Shown: positions 11,426 to 24,250 of the stretch, in pieces
How positions within the stretch are numbered: position 1 is the first letter of the stretch
How the letters are laid out: each line of letters starts with the position of its first letter
Source of the DNA: Zeus faber
Taxonomy: Eukaryota; Chordata; Actinopteri; Zeiformes; Zeidae
Direction: 5' to 3'
DNA: 64,000 nucleotides
Assembly (NCBI GenBank): GCA_960531495.1
Contig: OY482861.1
Span: 5,415,839-5,479,838 of the forward strand
Made by a program: the position numbers and the translations under genes
The notes under the pieces: model-generated
The model's input: only the letters and a program-made list of their open reading frames with translations
Told to the model about the DNA's origin: nothing
Databases searched by the model: none

Positions 11426-12130
11426 TCAGTTAGTCTTCTGGGTTGTTTTTAAATCGATTTTTATTTTTTTAATGTAAAAAAGATTAGAGTCTAAAAAAAA
11501 GTTTTTGAGGTAAGACAGATGTAAGAGGTGGGAGTAGGAAAAGAGACAGGATGTGATTTTTGGCAGAAACCCATGGTGAATGGGTTTGAGAGTAGGTGTG
11601 TCTCGGCGATAACAGTGAATAGGAATAAAGTGCAGATAAGAAAAGTTAGCACATGGGTTTATTTTGTGCATTTTGGGTGTCGTGACAATAAAATCCAAGA
11701 CTCACACAGTACAACTGCGGGGGCTGTTTGATTGATATTTGATCTCTTTGGTCTTTTTGGAAATTAAGATATTGTATTCCGATATAACCCTGTGTTAGAT
11801 GCAGTGTGGTGGTCCTCCTTACTTTTCCGGATCAGCCAAAAAACAAAAAAAAACATGAATCCACAGAAACTCGTCACCATGTCCAATTCACCTGACTATG
11901 AGAATGAGTGATGTGTTCATTACGAGGAACGGGTCGGAAAACTAGAACCCATAAAATTGTAAATCACAGAAAGACGTCAACGTTTTTTGGATTTCATGGA
12001 AACTTATCCTGTCGGAAATTAAATCCACAGAAAAGCGTCACAACTAAAATTATGTAAGTTGGCTTCCCTTCGCAAGTCTTCCCAAATATGCCATTATAGC
12101 CCCAAACAACACCAAACTTCAATTTCCGTC
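11426..12130. other. intergenic stretch, nothing recognised
   Basis: AT-rich sequence with no gene or mobile-element ends visible. Short T and A runs occur at 11460-11500 and 11838-11855. Confidence 0.4.
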
Positions 12131-12132
12131 AC

Positions 12133-12133
12133 T

Positions 12134-12203
<70 letters not shown>

Positions 12204-12204
12204 C

Positions 12205-12255
<51 letters not shown>

Positions 12256-12287
12256 TAGACAGATAGGTAGGTAGGTAGGTAGGTAGG

Positions 12288-12367
<80 letters not shown>

Positions 12368-12407
12368 CAGATAGACAGATAGATAGATAGATAGATAGAT
12401 AGATAGG

Positions 12408-12475
<68 letters not shown>

Positions 12476-12495
12476 CAGATAGATAGATAGATAGG

Positions 12496-12534
<39 letters not shown>

Positions 12535-12545
12535 GTAGATAGACA
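12133..12545. repeat. (GATA)n tetranucleotide microsatellite
   Basis: About 410 bp of GATA/TAGA units with interspersed GACA (12232-12262) and GGTA (12264-12290) blocks. Long open frames of Tyr-Leu-Ser-Ile on the - strand are a by-product of the repeat and not genes. GATA/GACA arrays belong to the Bkm-type simple repeats known from vertebrates. Confidence 0.97.
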
Positions 12546-12596
12546 TAAGCGACTCAATTGGACCCTGTGTATTGCTGCCTGCAGCTAAATGTATTA

Positions 12597-12651
12597 TTAT
12601 TTATTTTTATTTTTATTTTTATTTTTATTTTTATTTTTATTTTTATTTTTA

Positions 12652-12682
<31 letters not shown>

Positions 12683-12692
12683 TTTATTTTTA
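12597..12692. repeat. (TTTTTA)n hexanucleotide microsatellite
   Basis: About 16 units of TTTTTA with one shortened unit near 12677. It lies 50 bp from the end of the GATA array, so two unrelated simple repeats are almost side by side. Confidence 0.95.
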
Positions 12693-12993
12693 TTAAGAAA
12701 GGTCTTTGGAATATCAAAAGAACAAATCCAACCCCCAAAAATACAGCAAACTTCATTATGCTTCTTATTAATTTAATGTGTGAATAGTGCCGCATAAATT
12801 TGCTTCATATAGACAGATAGACAACAGTCCATCTGAAGATGGTTTAAATTCACCTTCTTGCTCAATGGAACTTAGTCACGTGCTTTTTTTTTTAATTTGA
12901 AATTTGAAAATCAGAAAACAACATTTCAAACACTTCACACGGCTTCATAATTACCAGCGTAAGCAGGAAGGAAATGATGACTGTCCCTATCAC

Positions 12994-13104
12994 TCAGAAT
13001 AGACTTGGTTTCCGTTCTGATGGTGTTAGATTAGAATACTCAGCAGAGTAGAGCTTTCCCAGGTAGACAACATTGTCAAAAAAGTCAACGGTGAAACCCA
13101 TCGC
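12994..13104 (-). other. candidate orphan terminal exon
   Basis: On the - strand TTCCTCTTTCTGCAG (ending at 13105) is a strong acceptor. It is followed in frame by 36 codons beginning AMGFTVDFFDNVVYLG and ending RKPSLF, then TGA. About 100 bp downstream is ATTAAA (12896-12891) followed by ten A residues. The composition and the acceptor look like a real last exon with its polyadenylation site. I do not recognise the protein and see no matching upstream exon. The A run could instead mark a retrocopy, or the whole may be chance. Confidence 0.3.
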
Positions 13105-13739
13105 CTGCAGAAAGAGGAACAATCAAGCCCCTGCAGCCACGTGTCCCGACCTAAATGAACGACTTCCTATTTTAGAAAAGGCACACTTCTTTAAAGATTT
13201 TCAAACGTGGTGACCTCTGGATTAGATACAGCAACACAAGAATATGTTAATTTGATAGTCAGCAGATGCGTTTATGGCAGTGTTTGAACATATGATGAAT
13301 AGGAGAACTTTTTCAGAAGTGACAAAAAGTGAGTTACACCTACGTACAGCCAGTACTTTAGTGTTCGTTTCATAGTGTTTAGTTTCTTAGTGTTTAGTTT
13401 CATTTATAATGGTACCTTATTAAGTAGATCCCGAAATTTGGTTCTTATCCAATACTTGAGTGATTTTCAGACAAATCATTGTACTTTGCTATTTAATCTT
13501 AATTTGGCTTCATAAACCCTTGGTCACATATATTTCCTTTCAACTTTGAAAGCTTTCAGTAGAAGTTTAGTTTGTAGTGTTTTCTGCGATTATAATTGCA
13601 ATTCTCTTCCTGATATTGTGCTTAAAGTGCATCACTTATCACATGGCTGTACTGGCTCCTTCCACGTTACCAGTCAGTACATGCAGTCAGAAGAAGAAGT
13701 AAAAATTGACATGGGCTTTTTGTTACTTATCATCCTAGG
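13105..13739. other. intergenic stretch, nothing recognised
   Basis: No gene or element ends. A short local duplication of AGTGTTTAGTTTC occurs at about 13372-13400. Confidence 0.4.
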
Positions 13740-14362
13740 CAGTGGGGGACAGTAATGAAGTACATTTACTTGAGTACTGTACTAAACTACATTTTTTCAT
13801 CTATACTTTACTTGAGTATAATTTTCTTTGGGAAACGTTCGACTTATTTACTCCACTACATTTGAAAGACAAATATTGCATTTTCAGTCAGTGAGTGAAT
13901 TTTCTTTTCATTTCTAAAATGCAATCGTCGATCATCACAGGAGAAAAAACAATCACCGTAAACTACTCCTTGTGAATTAATACAATCTTTATTGTTTTTT
14001 GGGTTTTTTTTGTTTGTTTTTTCGAGTCTGTCTGTCCAGCCAAAGGGTTTCTCAACAGTGTTGCTGTTGCCTATTCCACAAGCTTTTTATTCAACAAGTT
14101 CTACAAGCAAGTCAGTGCATTCAGTACGTTGTTTCAGAGTCATTTGTTTCTGCAATGCATTGTGGCAACAAAACAACAATGCGCTGACATTAAAAAGAAT
14201 ATGTACTTATGAATACCTCATTATTTTTAAAAGCAAAGTACTCCAGTACTTTAACTCAAGTAAAAATATGACTGGACTACTTTCACTTGTATTTCAATAA
14301 TATTTAACCAGAAGTATCTACTTTGACTCAAGTATTGGAGTTGGGTACTTTTTCCACCACTG
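13740..14362. mobile_element. short inverted-repeat element (MITE-like)
   Basis: Starts CAGTGGGGGACAGTAATGAAG and ends TACTTTTTCCACCACTG. Both subterminal regions carry repeated ACTTGAGTA motifs in opposite orientation (13769, 13812, 14256, 14331). The CAGTGGTGG-type end and ACTTGAGTA subterminal repeats are common in teleost non-autonomous elements. No transposase is present. A clear target duplication was not found, so the superfamily is left open. Confidence 0.6.
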
Positions 14363-17107
14363 ATTGTCGGTAAACCTAAGATCATTTCTTGGATCGTCAT
14401 TTCCTTTCATTTTTAAATCCTTTAAATTATGTGTCTCATCTGAAAACACAGCTTGTTTAATTCCGCGCCTGCGGCATGGATCTGTTCTCTCTCGTGATAT
14501 TCTTTTGGAGACTATTACTATTTATTGTATTTGTCAATTCGGGTTTATCAATTAATCTGCTCAACCTCCTCTGGGAGAGCAGTTCTTTCCATTGCATGCA
14601 CGCAAATAAACAGTGACATTTCTTCAAACAATTCTCACAAAAGGACAGCAGGTTTTGCGTTGGGTGGTAAGTGTGTATGCTAGAGACAGAGATCACAGTT
14701 TTTAAAATAGGCTTGATCCTAGAAGATCTTTGAGATAAAACTATTTAAAATAAGCCTGGGGTTCTACAGGGCAGTGGGCTCAGTTTACCCCTTTGTGGGT
14801 TAGTGTATATGGGACTTTAACTACACAATCCTCTTTAGTAATGAGCCGTTGAAATGGTACATCAGATTGTGGGATGCTTTAAAAGGGAACAGTTATTTTC
14901 AGCATTAACATTACCCAAACTATACCCCCTGACTTGTTACATGGTCCATAGTGGCAATTCCTAGAATCCTGCAATCAGGCTATTAGAGTTGCTGGGCTGA
15001 TGTATTGCTGGTGTACTTTTTGGCCTCGCCCCCAGTGCAACTTGAAGATTAAATTTACACTTGTTTGACCTTTTCCAGGTGAATAAGCTACATCAAGATT
15101 CAAGATTCACACTCACATCTTTTACAACAGGAAATATAATGGTTTGGCGTCATAAATTACCTTAACTACTGTTGTTGTGACTTTTTCTCCTTATCGCACT
15201 CTTCATTCACTGCAGTATTATTGCAGCGTTATCACAGTGCCTTTGCAGTGTCAATAGCATATAGTAATAGTGTCAATGTAATAGAAACAGTTTTCCAATC
15301 TGAAATCTTATTATACATTTCTAATGATTTACTTCTCTTTTAGACAATAGTTCAAGTGCTCCATGAGTATTTATAAGGACCTAAATACATACATTAAGTA
15401 GAGTAATATGATGGATACTTGAATGGAAATAAGACAGACCTAACTAGAAGTTAGCAAGAACCAAGAAGAAGATAGATGATGTTCTCCACAACCCCTCACT
15501 CTTTAAATGCCTGAACAGTTACCCGTAAAGCACTATGTATTTCTGTCAGCTAGTATAACAAGCTGTCCAAGCTGAAACAGGAAGCCGCTGTTGCAATCTG
15601 CAGAGCTCGAGCAGGAAGTGGTTTGTTTTTCCCTGCATATTTCATCACTCTGTCTATAGGTCCCAATATATCTATAAACATTTACAAATAACCCCCCCCC
15701 CCCAAAACATTTGCACCAGAGTATATAGAGTATTTCGTGTATCTGCATTCAATCTTCAATAAATCATTTATTATGTGACGAGGTCAGCCACCTGTTGTTC
15801 TGTTATCGAAAATCCTTTTTAAATGAATGATAATCAACTCAAGATTTCATCAGTTAAGAAAGTGTACAGTACTTTGTTTTTGAAACACATCATTTTAACA
15901 TTGGTGGAAAAACAACCTATCTTAACAGCTACATTTTCTATCTATATATCTGTTTGTTTGTCTGTCTGTCTGTCTGTCTAGACTTTGATTTGGTGTTCAT
16001 ACTTCTCATAATGCAACTGAAATTACAGTCAAATCCCTTGTACATTCAAATTCACTTGGTAAATTAAGTTAATGGTGTATCTGATTGTAATTAAACAGAG
16101 GATGAAGATTTGTAAATTTAATATTATCCTTATTATAAATACCTGCATCTACCATGAAGTGGAAATCCATCAGATTTTCTTTGCTGGGGGGATTACTCTC
16201 CCCGAATACATTCTTATAAAGTGCGAGCTACAAAAAGCAACAAATACATCATTTTTAAACCACATAATCATACTGACTACCATGTATCACTTATCACAGT
16301 GCAAGTCTTTCACACCATGTTCCTCATTGGTCCATTGTTAATGTTTCCTTTTCGATGTCTCCCAATGCGCAATAGGGGGCGGAGGTCATCACAGAGACAA
16401 TGGATCCAGCCTTTGTTTGCTTGTTACTACCATTATTGTTATTACGTCTACATCATATTTCATCACCTCTTTTTGACAAGAAGGTTAATTGTTGTTGTTT
16501 TTACAATTTACATATAAACTATGAATATGACTTTAAAATTAAGTAAATCAAAAATCTATTATATACAATTTCTTTAAGTGTCTCTTGCAGAGAGGCATAA
16601 TGGGATCACTTTAATATTGTCCCTTTATGTAAATGGGGTTGAAAGAGGATAATGTAGCCCTGGCTGCTTTCAAAGACAGTGAAGGTCGGTGTTGTACAGG
16701 TGGGCAGGAAACAGACACACGTGTTAGGATATGAGGTCAGCGATGGCATGAAATAGCATGAAACAGCACCTGTCTGAACAACAAAGTTTGAATAGGTACA
16801 ACTCAATATACAGACATATCCCACATCATATCCTACTACAAACAAACAGATACTGCATGCCCATACTGTATGCATACAAATAAGTTGCACATAATTGCAC
16901 ATTATTTTTGAATGCCCACACTCATACTATATGCAAGGGTATAAAGCTCTATGTTCTCTAGGTCGATGTAAAGCTATGTCTATAAGAAAACCATCTGCAA
17001 AAATCATTCATTATTTTTCACCACATGTCAAGATATGAACTAAATTTTATAGCCACAAGGTGAGAAAATATTTTCCATTATCTCTTTATTTCATGTTCAG
17101 TAGATAC
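14363..17107. other. gene-free stretch, nothing recognised
   Basis: About 2.7 kb without a supportable gene. It holds a tiny LINE-tail remnant (CAAGATTCAAGATTCA) near 15096, a C run near 15692 and a (TCTG)n stretch near 15958-15980. Open frames of 60-100 codons here lack domain character. Confidence 0.4.
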
Positions 17108-17303
17108 ATTACATTACATTTAGCAGACGCTTTTATCCAAAGCGACTTACAATTATTCAAACAGCGATGGACGCAGCCATCAGGAGCAATTAGGGGTTAA
17201 GTGTCTTGCTCAAGGACACTACAGCATGCTAGCAGGAGGAGCCTGGGATCGAACCAGCAACCTTTAGATGACTAGACCACCAGCTCTACCGCCTGAGCTA
17301 CCA
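17108..17303 (-). mobile_element. tRNA-derived SINE
   Basis: Read on the - strand, the element starts with a tRNA-like head. TAGCTCAGGCGGTAGAGC (17301-17284) fits the polymerase III A box and GGTTCGATCCC (17255-17245) fits the B box. The body follows (GTCCTTGAGCAAGACACTTA), then AAGTCGCTTTGGATAAAAG, and a short (TAATG)n tail near 17108. A second copy of the same family lies at 25438-25618. The polymerase III boxes are intact in this copy. Confidence 0.8.
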
Positions 17304-18074
<771 letters not shown>

Positions 18075-18325
18075 TTTGTAAACACTACTCACCTTATTGC
18101 TGTGTACATATTTGCCTACAGACACATCTAATGTGAAGGAATGCAGTAGGACACTGATTGTTGTGTCGTTGTTCTTCTTTGAGATTCCAGATTCCAGGAC
18201 AAACTACCATAACACTAGAGCCTGTTTGTTCAAATGCTGGAGTGAAAAACAAGGTGAGACATAGAAATATAAAGAACTAGTCTTCATTGCACACGTGTAT
18301 TTGTTAGGGGCTGTCAATGCTTTTC

Positions 18326-18378
18326 AATGGAGAACCTTAGTGTGTTATGAAGCACATAACACACTAAGGTTCTCCATT
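18326..18378. repeat. perfect short inverted repeat (hairpin)
   Basis: A 24-bp arm at 18326-18349 (AATGGAGAACCTTAGTGTG and on) is repeated as its exact reverse complement at 18355-18378 across a 5-base loop. There is no mismatch in the stem. It is too short and too perfect for a typical animal microRNA precursor. No element or gene is attached to it. Confidence 0.85.
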
Positions 18379-18861
18379 TAAATGCATCAACGCCGAGGTG
18401 GTTAATGATGTTTGTCCAGCTGTGTTCAGAACCAATGTCCAGCCAAATATACATAAATACATCTCTCTGTCTCTGTCTCTCTCTTTGTCTCTCTCTCTCT
18501 CTGAACTTGTTGTTTTCCTGCATGCCTAGGGGAAATATCTGACAGTTGTTCAGACACGTTCCTCTAATGCTTACTGTATGTTAAAACCGCACCTGAAAGT
18601 GTATATCTGATGAGCATGTTTAGGCTTTAACTGTCGCTCGGGTTCTAATAAATTCCGTCGTTTAGAGGGCAATAAAACAACAACACAACCTGTGGGTATA
18701 TTTATGCAATATGGAGACACGACAGAAAAGTCAATTTTTTTCCCCAACAGCAGAATAAATGACACGACTACTTTTATCTGAGAGAACAGTGAGGCCTGTT
18801 CCATTTTTATCTCAAGTCAATACACAGCAACAGGCAGGCACGTGCGCATGCATCCTCTCTT

Positions 18862-20462
<1,601 letters not shown>

Positions 20463-20923
20463 AAGGGGCAGTTTCGCAGACACAGATTAGGCTTGATTTT
20501 AGACCAAAATAGACTTTTAATCTGAACTAACTGAAATGGCCTTTCTCAGGCATGGTTTAAAATAGTCTCAGTGGCTTGACCTAGTCTTTGTTTAAATTAT
20601 CGGATTTTCAGGAGGAAGATTAGAGCTAATCTAGGTGTAAATGAAGGCTAAAATCAAACCTGGCCAGAAGCAGGTTTATCTTTGTATTAATGGATGTGGG
20701 CCTCCAGGTCGAAAAGGTTGACCCGGACTAAGACCAGCACTAACACCAGACAGAAGAAGCCAGCTAGTCCTCCATTACCTTGGTCTATGACTTCCTTGTC
20801 TCAAACTAATTCATCTTAAATTAAACAACGTCTCAGAAAAGCATTTGAAAATTCAGGATTCATTTAAATAGGATTAGATTAGTCCTGATGTAGATTAAGC
20901 CCTGTCTGTAAAACTGTCCATAA
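20463..20923. mobile_element. short inverted-repeat element (MITE-like)
   Basis: The left end GGGGCAGTTTCGCAGACAC and the right end read in reverse (GGACAGTTTTACAGACAG) form an imperfect inverted repeat. Both ends are followed by similar GATTAG/TTAATC subterminal motifs. There is no coding capacity. The superfamily was not resolved. Confidence 0.55.
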
Positions 20924-22419
20924 GTGTTGGAGGTATGTAAGCTGTTTCCTTCCTTCCTTCCTTGATTCACCTCACAACAGTTCCCCAGCTTTACCTGCAA
21001 TTTGGCAAAAGTTGAGAAGAGTTGAAGTGTTTATTTATTCTTCTTCTTTATGCTTTCTCTGTGCTGCCGATGAAAGCAAACATTCTCCACAGGTTCAAGG
21101 TTCCACGGCATAAAACCGTCTCCGCTTGCGTTCGGGTGCTATTGGAGAGCTCACCGTTGTTCCCTAAATTCAAGGAAGAAAACCACGAAGAAGTGAGTTT
21201 TGAAAATAAGAAGTGGGTACCATGCTATGCATTTTTAAATTGGAATTCACATAATTGCACATAATAATAGCAGTCGCATAACTGGATTTGTGAGTATTAA
21301 TTCCCAACCAGCACACAGTGCGAGTGGTTTTTGATGAAGTTGTTTTAAAACTACCACCGTGCAGGTGGATGAGCTGGCATCAACTAATTTTGCAATTTAC
21401 CAAACATCACAGTCTGAGATACAACATAGTGTTTAGACATTATACAATTTTGCAAATTCACATTAACATCCTCCCCTAGGAACAACTCGTTTACAGTGTC
21501 TAGATAAGTTAGAACCAATTTGTTAGTCTTTGCATTTTCCAATGAGCACAAAATCAGCTTCCGACTTGTTCCCGAGTAGACATCAACATATTCAGTCTCT
21601 GCAGCTGTTTTTGGCCCACACAATCCGGTATGTCTAACCACGGTACGACAATATTTGCATAGTGAGTAACATCTGTTTAAGGGGGACATTAAGGAAGGAT
21701 CCTCCTATGTAACAGTTCTTACAGGAAAATAGTCAGAGGAGAAAGAAGTCCTAGAAGACCTTTTCTCACACACACACACACACACACAGGCACACACGCA
21801 CACACACACACACACACACAATACACATAGACACCTATATTGGTGGTGCAATGATATTTGACAGAATATTGTATTGAACTGTGCACTACAGTACATAAGT
21901 GTGTTTTTATTACTCATTGGAAACATAAAGAGGAGGTTTGTGGCCTTTGTGAAAATGTTAATTTTGTAATGTCTTTTTTTGTTTAATTTCTACATTGGTA
22001 TGTATGTATCTCTGATGTAGTTCAATATTAAGTTATTTTAAAATTGAAAAACCACTGTTATTTTTGCCAATATTGAGCTAATATGTATATAGTATATATT
22101 TATTGCATGACTACAAAAAGTGAAGCAACATCCAGGCCTGGATCTAAGCCTAATCACATTAGGCTTCTTATGGTCTAGTTGTCATATGGAGGCACAGGCA
22201 GATGAAAAATATAATTTCCTCTAAATGTTTATTTCAATCAATATTGTTTCATTTTTCATATTCAATTAAAAATTTTAAATCTTGAAATGTGCATGGAAAT
22301 GCATATTTAAATAAGTATTCACTCTTGGTATAAATACCAAAACATATATAACAGACTTTATTATTATTTTATTATAATTACCTAAATGAGGTATAGAAGC
22401 TTATAAAACGAATTGTGCG
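20924..22419. other. gene-free stretch with a short (CA)n
   Basis: Contains a (TTCC)n remnant near 20945, a broken (CA)n tract at 21768-21820 and AT-rich sequence. A short frame at 21022 starts with a hydrophobic MKCLFILLLYAF but continues without any recognisable domain. Confidence 0.4.
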
Positions 22420-22520
22420 TAATCACCGGGTGTCATGACCTTTCACTGCATATACGTATGACCATATGTATATGTATATGTATGTGACAAATAATCTGTT
22501 GAACTTGAAGGACGAGAGGC
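22420..22520 (+). mobile_element. Rex1-like LINE 3' end fragment
   Basis: CACCGGGTG, CTTTCACTGCATATA and a GTGACAAATAATCTGTTGAA end correspond, in the opposite orientation, to the 3' end of the LINE at 385-4145. No coding sequence is present. Confidence 0.55.
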
Positions 22521-22959
22521 AAATAAAGTGTCTGCCTCGTGCATTTAATCCATTTAGCCCTGCCAGGACAACATCTTGAAGAAATTGGCACAGATTAAAC
22601 TTGTGTGTTTCAAATGTTCCAAAAAAATGTAACTTTTCTTCAAACTAATACAAACCAATGGGCAAATTTGATATAACAGCATGACATTGGCTGCAACATG
22701 TTGTCTGCAATAGAGTTTTCCATCCCAACTTAATGTAGAAAAGAACAATGAGCACAAGACTCTGCTTTGGGCTTTAACTCTTGAAGTTTCTACCTTCAAA
22801 TTTATGCAATATATTGTTAAGTACAAATGTAACATATTTCAATCATGAATTAACGAGAATAAAAGGGGGAATGGTCTGTTTTTTATCATTATTGTTTTTA
22901 TTATACCATTACATATCATTTTAATTTTCATTCAACATGCGCTAGTTCTCAAACTACCG

Positions 22960-23467
22960 TCCAACCACAAGTAAACTCTGTGACGTGGGTGTGTCGGCTG
23001 CACCTTCCCATGAAGACACGTCCCCAAAGCACACGGTGTGAAATGCGCTGCGGGGGAGGAGTCCTCGTCGTGTCTCTGGAAGAAAGCTCTCGACGGAAGA
23101 AGAGAAAGACAGACAGAGCATAAGGGACCTCGACTGAACAGAGGTGTTTATCGTAGGGGTGGTTGGCCCATTTGTCATTTGTTGATGGTTCAATTTCGTG
23201 CGTAAAATGGAGATTGGGAAAGCTTGGAGTGGCGCGCTGCTGGAAAACTTGGAGTGTAAATCTGAAGGGACAAGGTAACTAACGGAGAACGTCGAACATA
23301 TTTTCCGAGTAGAACTTAAGAGTTTGAGGCCAAGGGGAGAAGGTACTGTAACTGAGAGGGGATACCTGATACTTTCTTCCAGTAGAACTTGGAGTATGAA
23401 CCCATCAACCCAAAGGGAGAAAGTAACTGAGGGGACACCTGCCACCTTCTAGTAGAACCGTGAGGAG
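22960..23467 (+). promoter_or_regulatory. ptger4: ptger4 upstream region and probable 5' UTR
   Basis: The AT-rich desert gives way at about 22960 to higher-GC sequence with a CRE-like TGACGTG (22980-22987) leading to the EP4 start codon at 23468. No TATA box is obvious. The last 200 bp hold three imperfect repeats around GTAACTGAG...AGTAGAAC (about 23272-23317, 23345-23390 and 23420-23460). The transcription start cannot be placed. Confidence 0.45.
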
Positions 23468-24250
23468 ATGAACAGCTCGGTACCGACGGGCCAAGCCCGG
23501 CAGCCCACGATCCCCGCCATCATGTTCCTCTTCGGAGTGGTGGGGAACGTGGTGGCCATCGTAGTGCTCCGCATATCCAGGAGGGAGCAGAAAGAGACCA
23601 CCTTCTACACCCTTGTGTGCGGGCTGGCGGTGACCGACCTGCTGGGCACCCTGCTGGCCAGTCCCGTCACAATAGCGACCTATGTGAAGGGATCCTGGCC
23701 CGGGGGCCCCCCGCTGTGCCAGTACTCCGGCTTCGTCCTGCTCTTCTTCTTTTCGGTGCAACTCGGCATCGTGTTCGCCATGTCCGTGGAGAGGTACCTG
23801 GCCATCAACCACGCCTACTTCTACAACGACTACGTGAACCAGCGGTTCGCTGCGCTCACCCTGTGCGCCATCTACTTGTTCAACGTGCTGTTCTGCGCGC
23901 TTCCCGCAATGGGCCTGGGCCAGGTCAAGCTCCAGTATCCGCGCACCTGGTGCTTCATCGACTGGCGCACCAACCGCACCCAGCTGGCCACCTACAACCT
24001 ACTGTACGCGGGCGTCAACTCCCTGCTCGTACTGGCCACTGTGGCGTGCAACGTGATGGTGTGCGGCGCGTTGATCCTCATGCACCAACGCTTCATCCGC
24101 CGCACGTCCCTGGGCACCGACCAGCGGCGCCTGGCCGACCCCAAGCGCAGCAGGCGGAGTCTGGGGCGTTTGGCCGGAGCGGAGGTCCAGATGGTGATCC
24201 TGCTCACTGCCACCTCCGCGGTGGTCCTGATCTGCTCCATCCCGCTGCTG
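23468..24250 (+). CDS. ptger4: ptger4 coding exon 1
   Basis: Runs from the ATG to a GTTAGT donor at 24251. It covers TM1 to most of TM6 (VILLTATSAVVLICSIP) and ends in phase 0. It is GC-rich compared with the flanks, as is usual for this gene. Confidence 0.95.

Noticed and set aside
12094-12557. 150- and 142-codon frames of repeated Tyr-Leu-Ser-Ile
   Set aside because: They are translations of the (GATA)n microsatellite and have no coding character.
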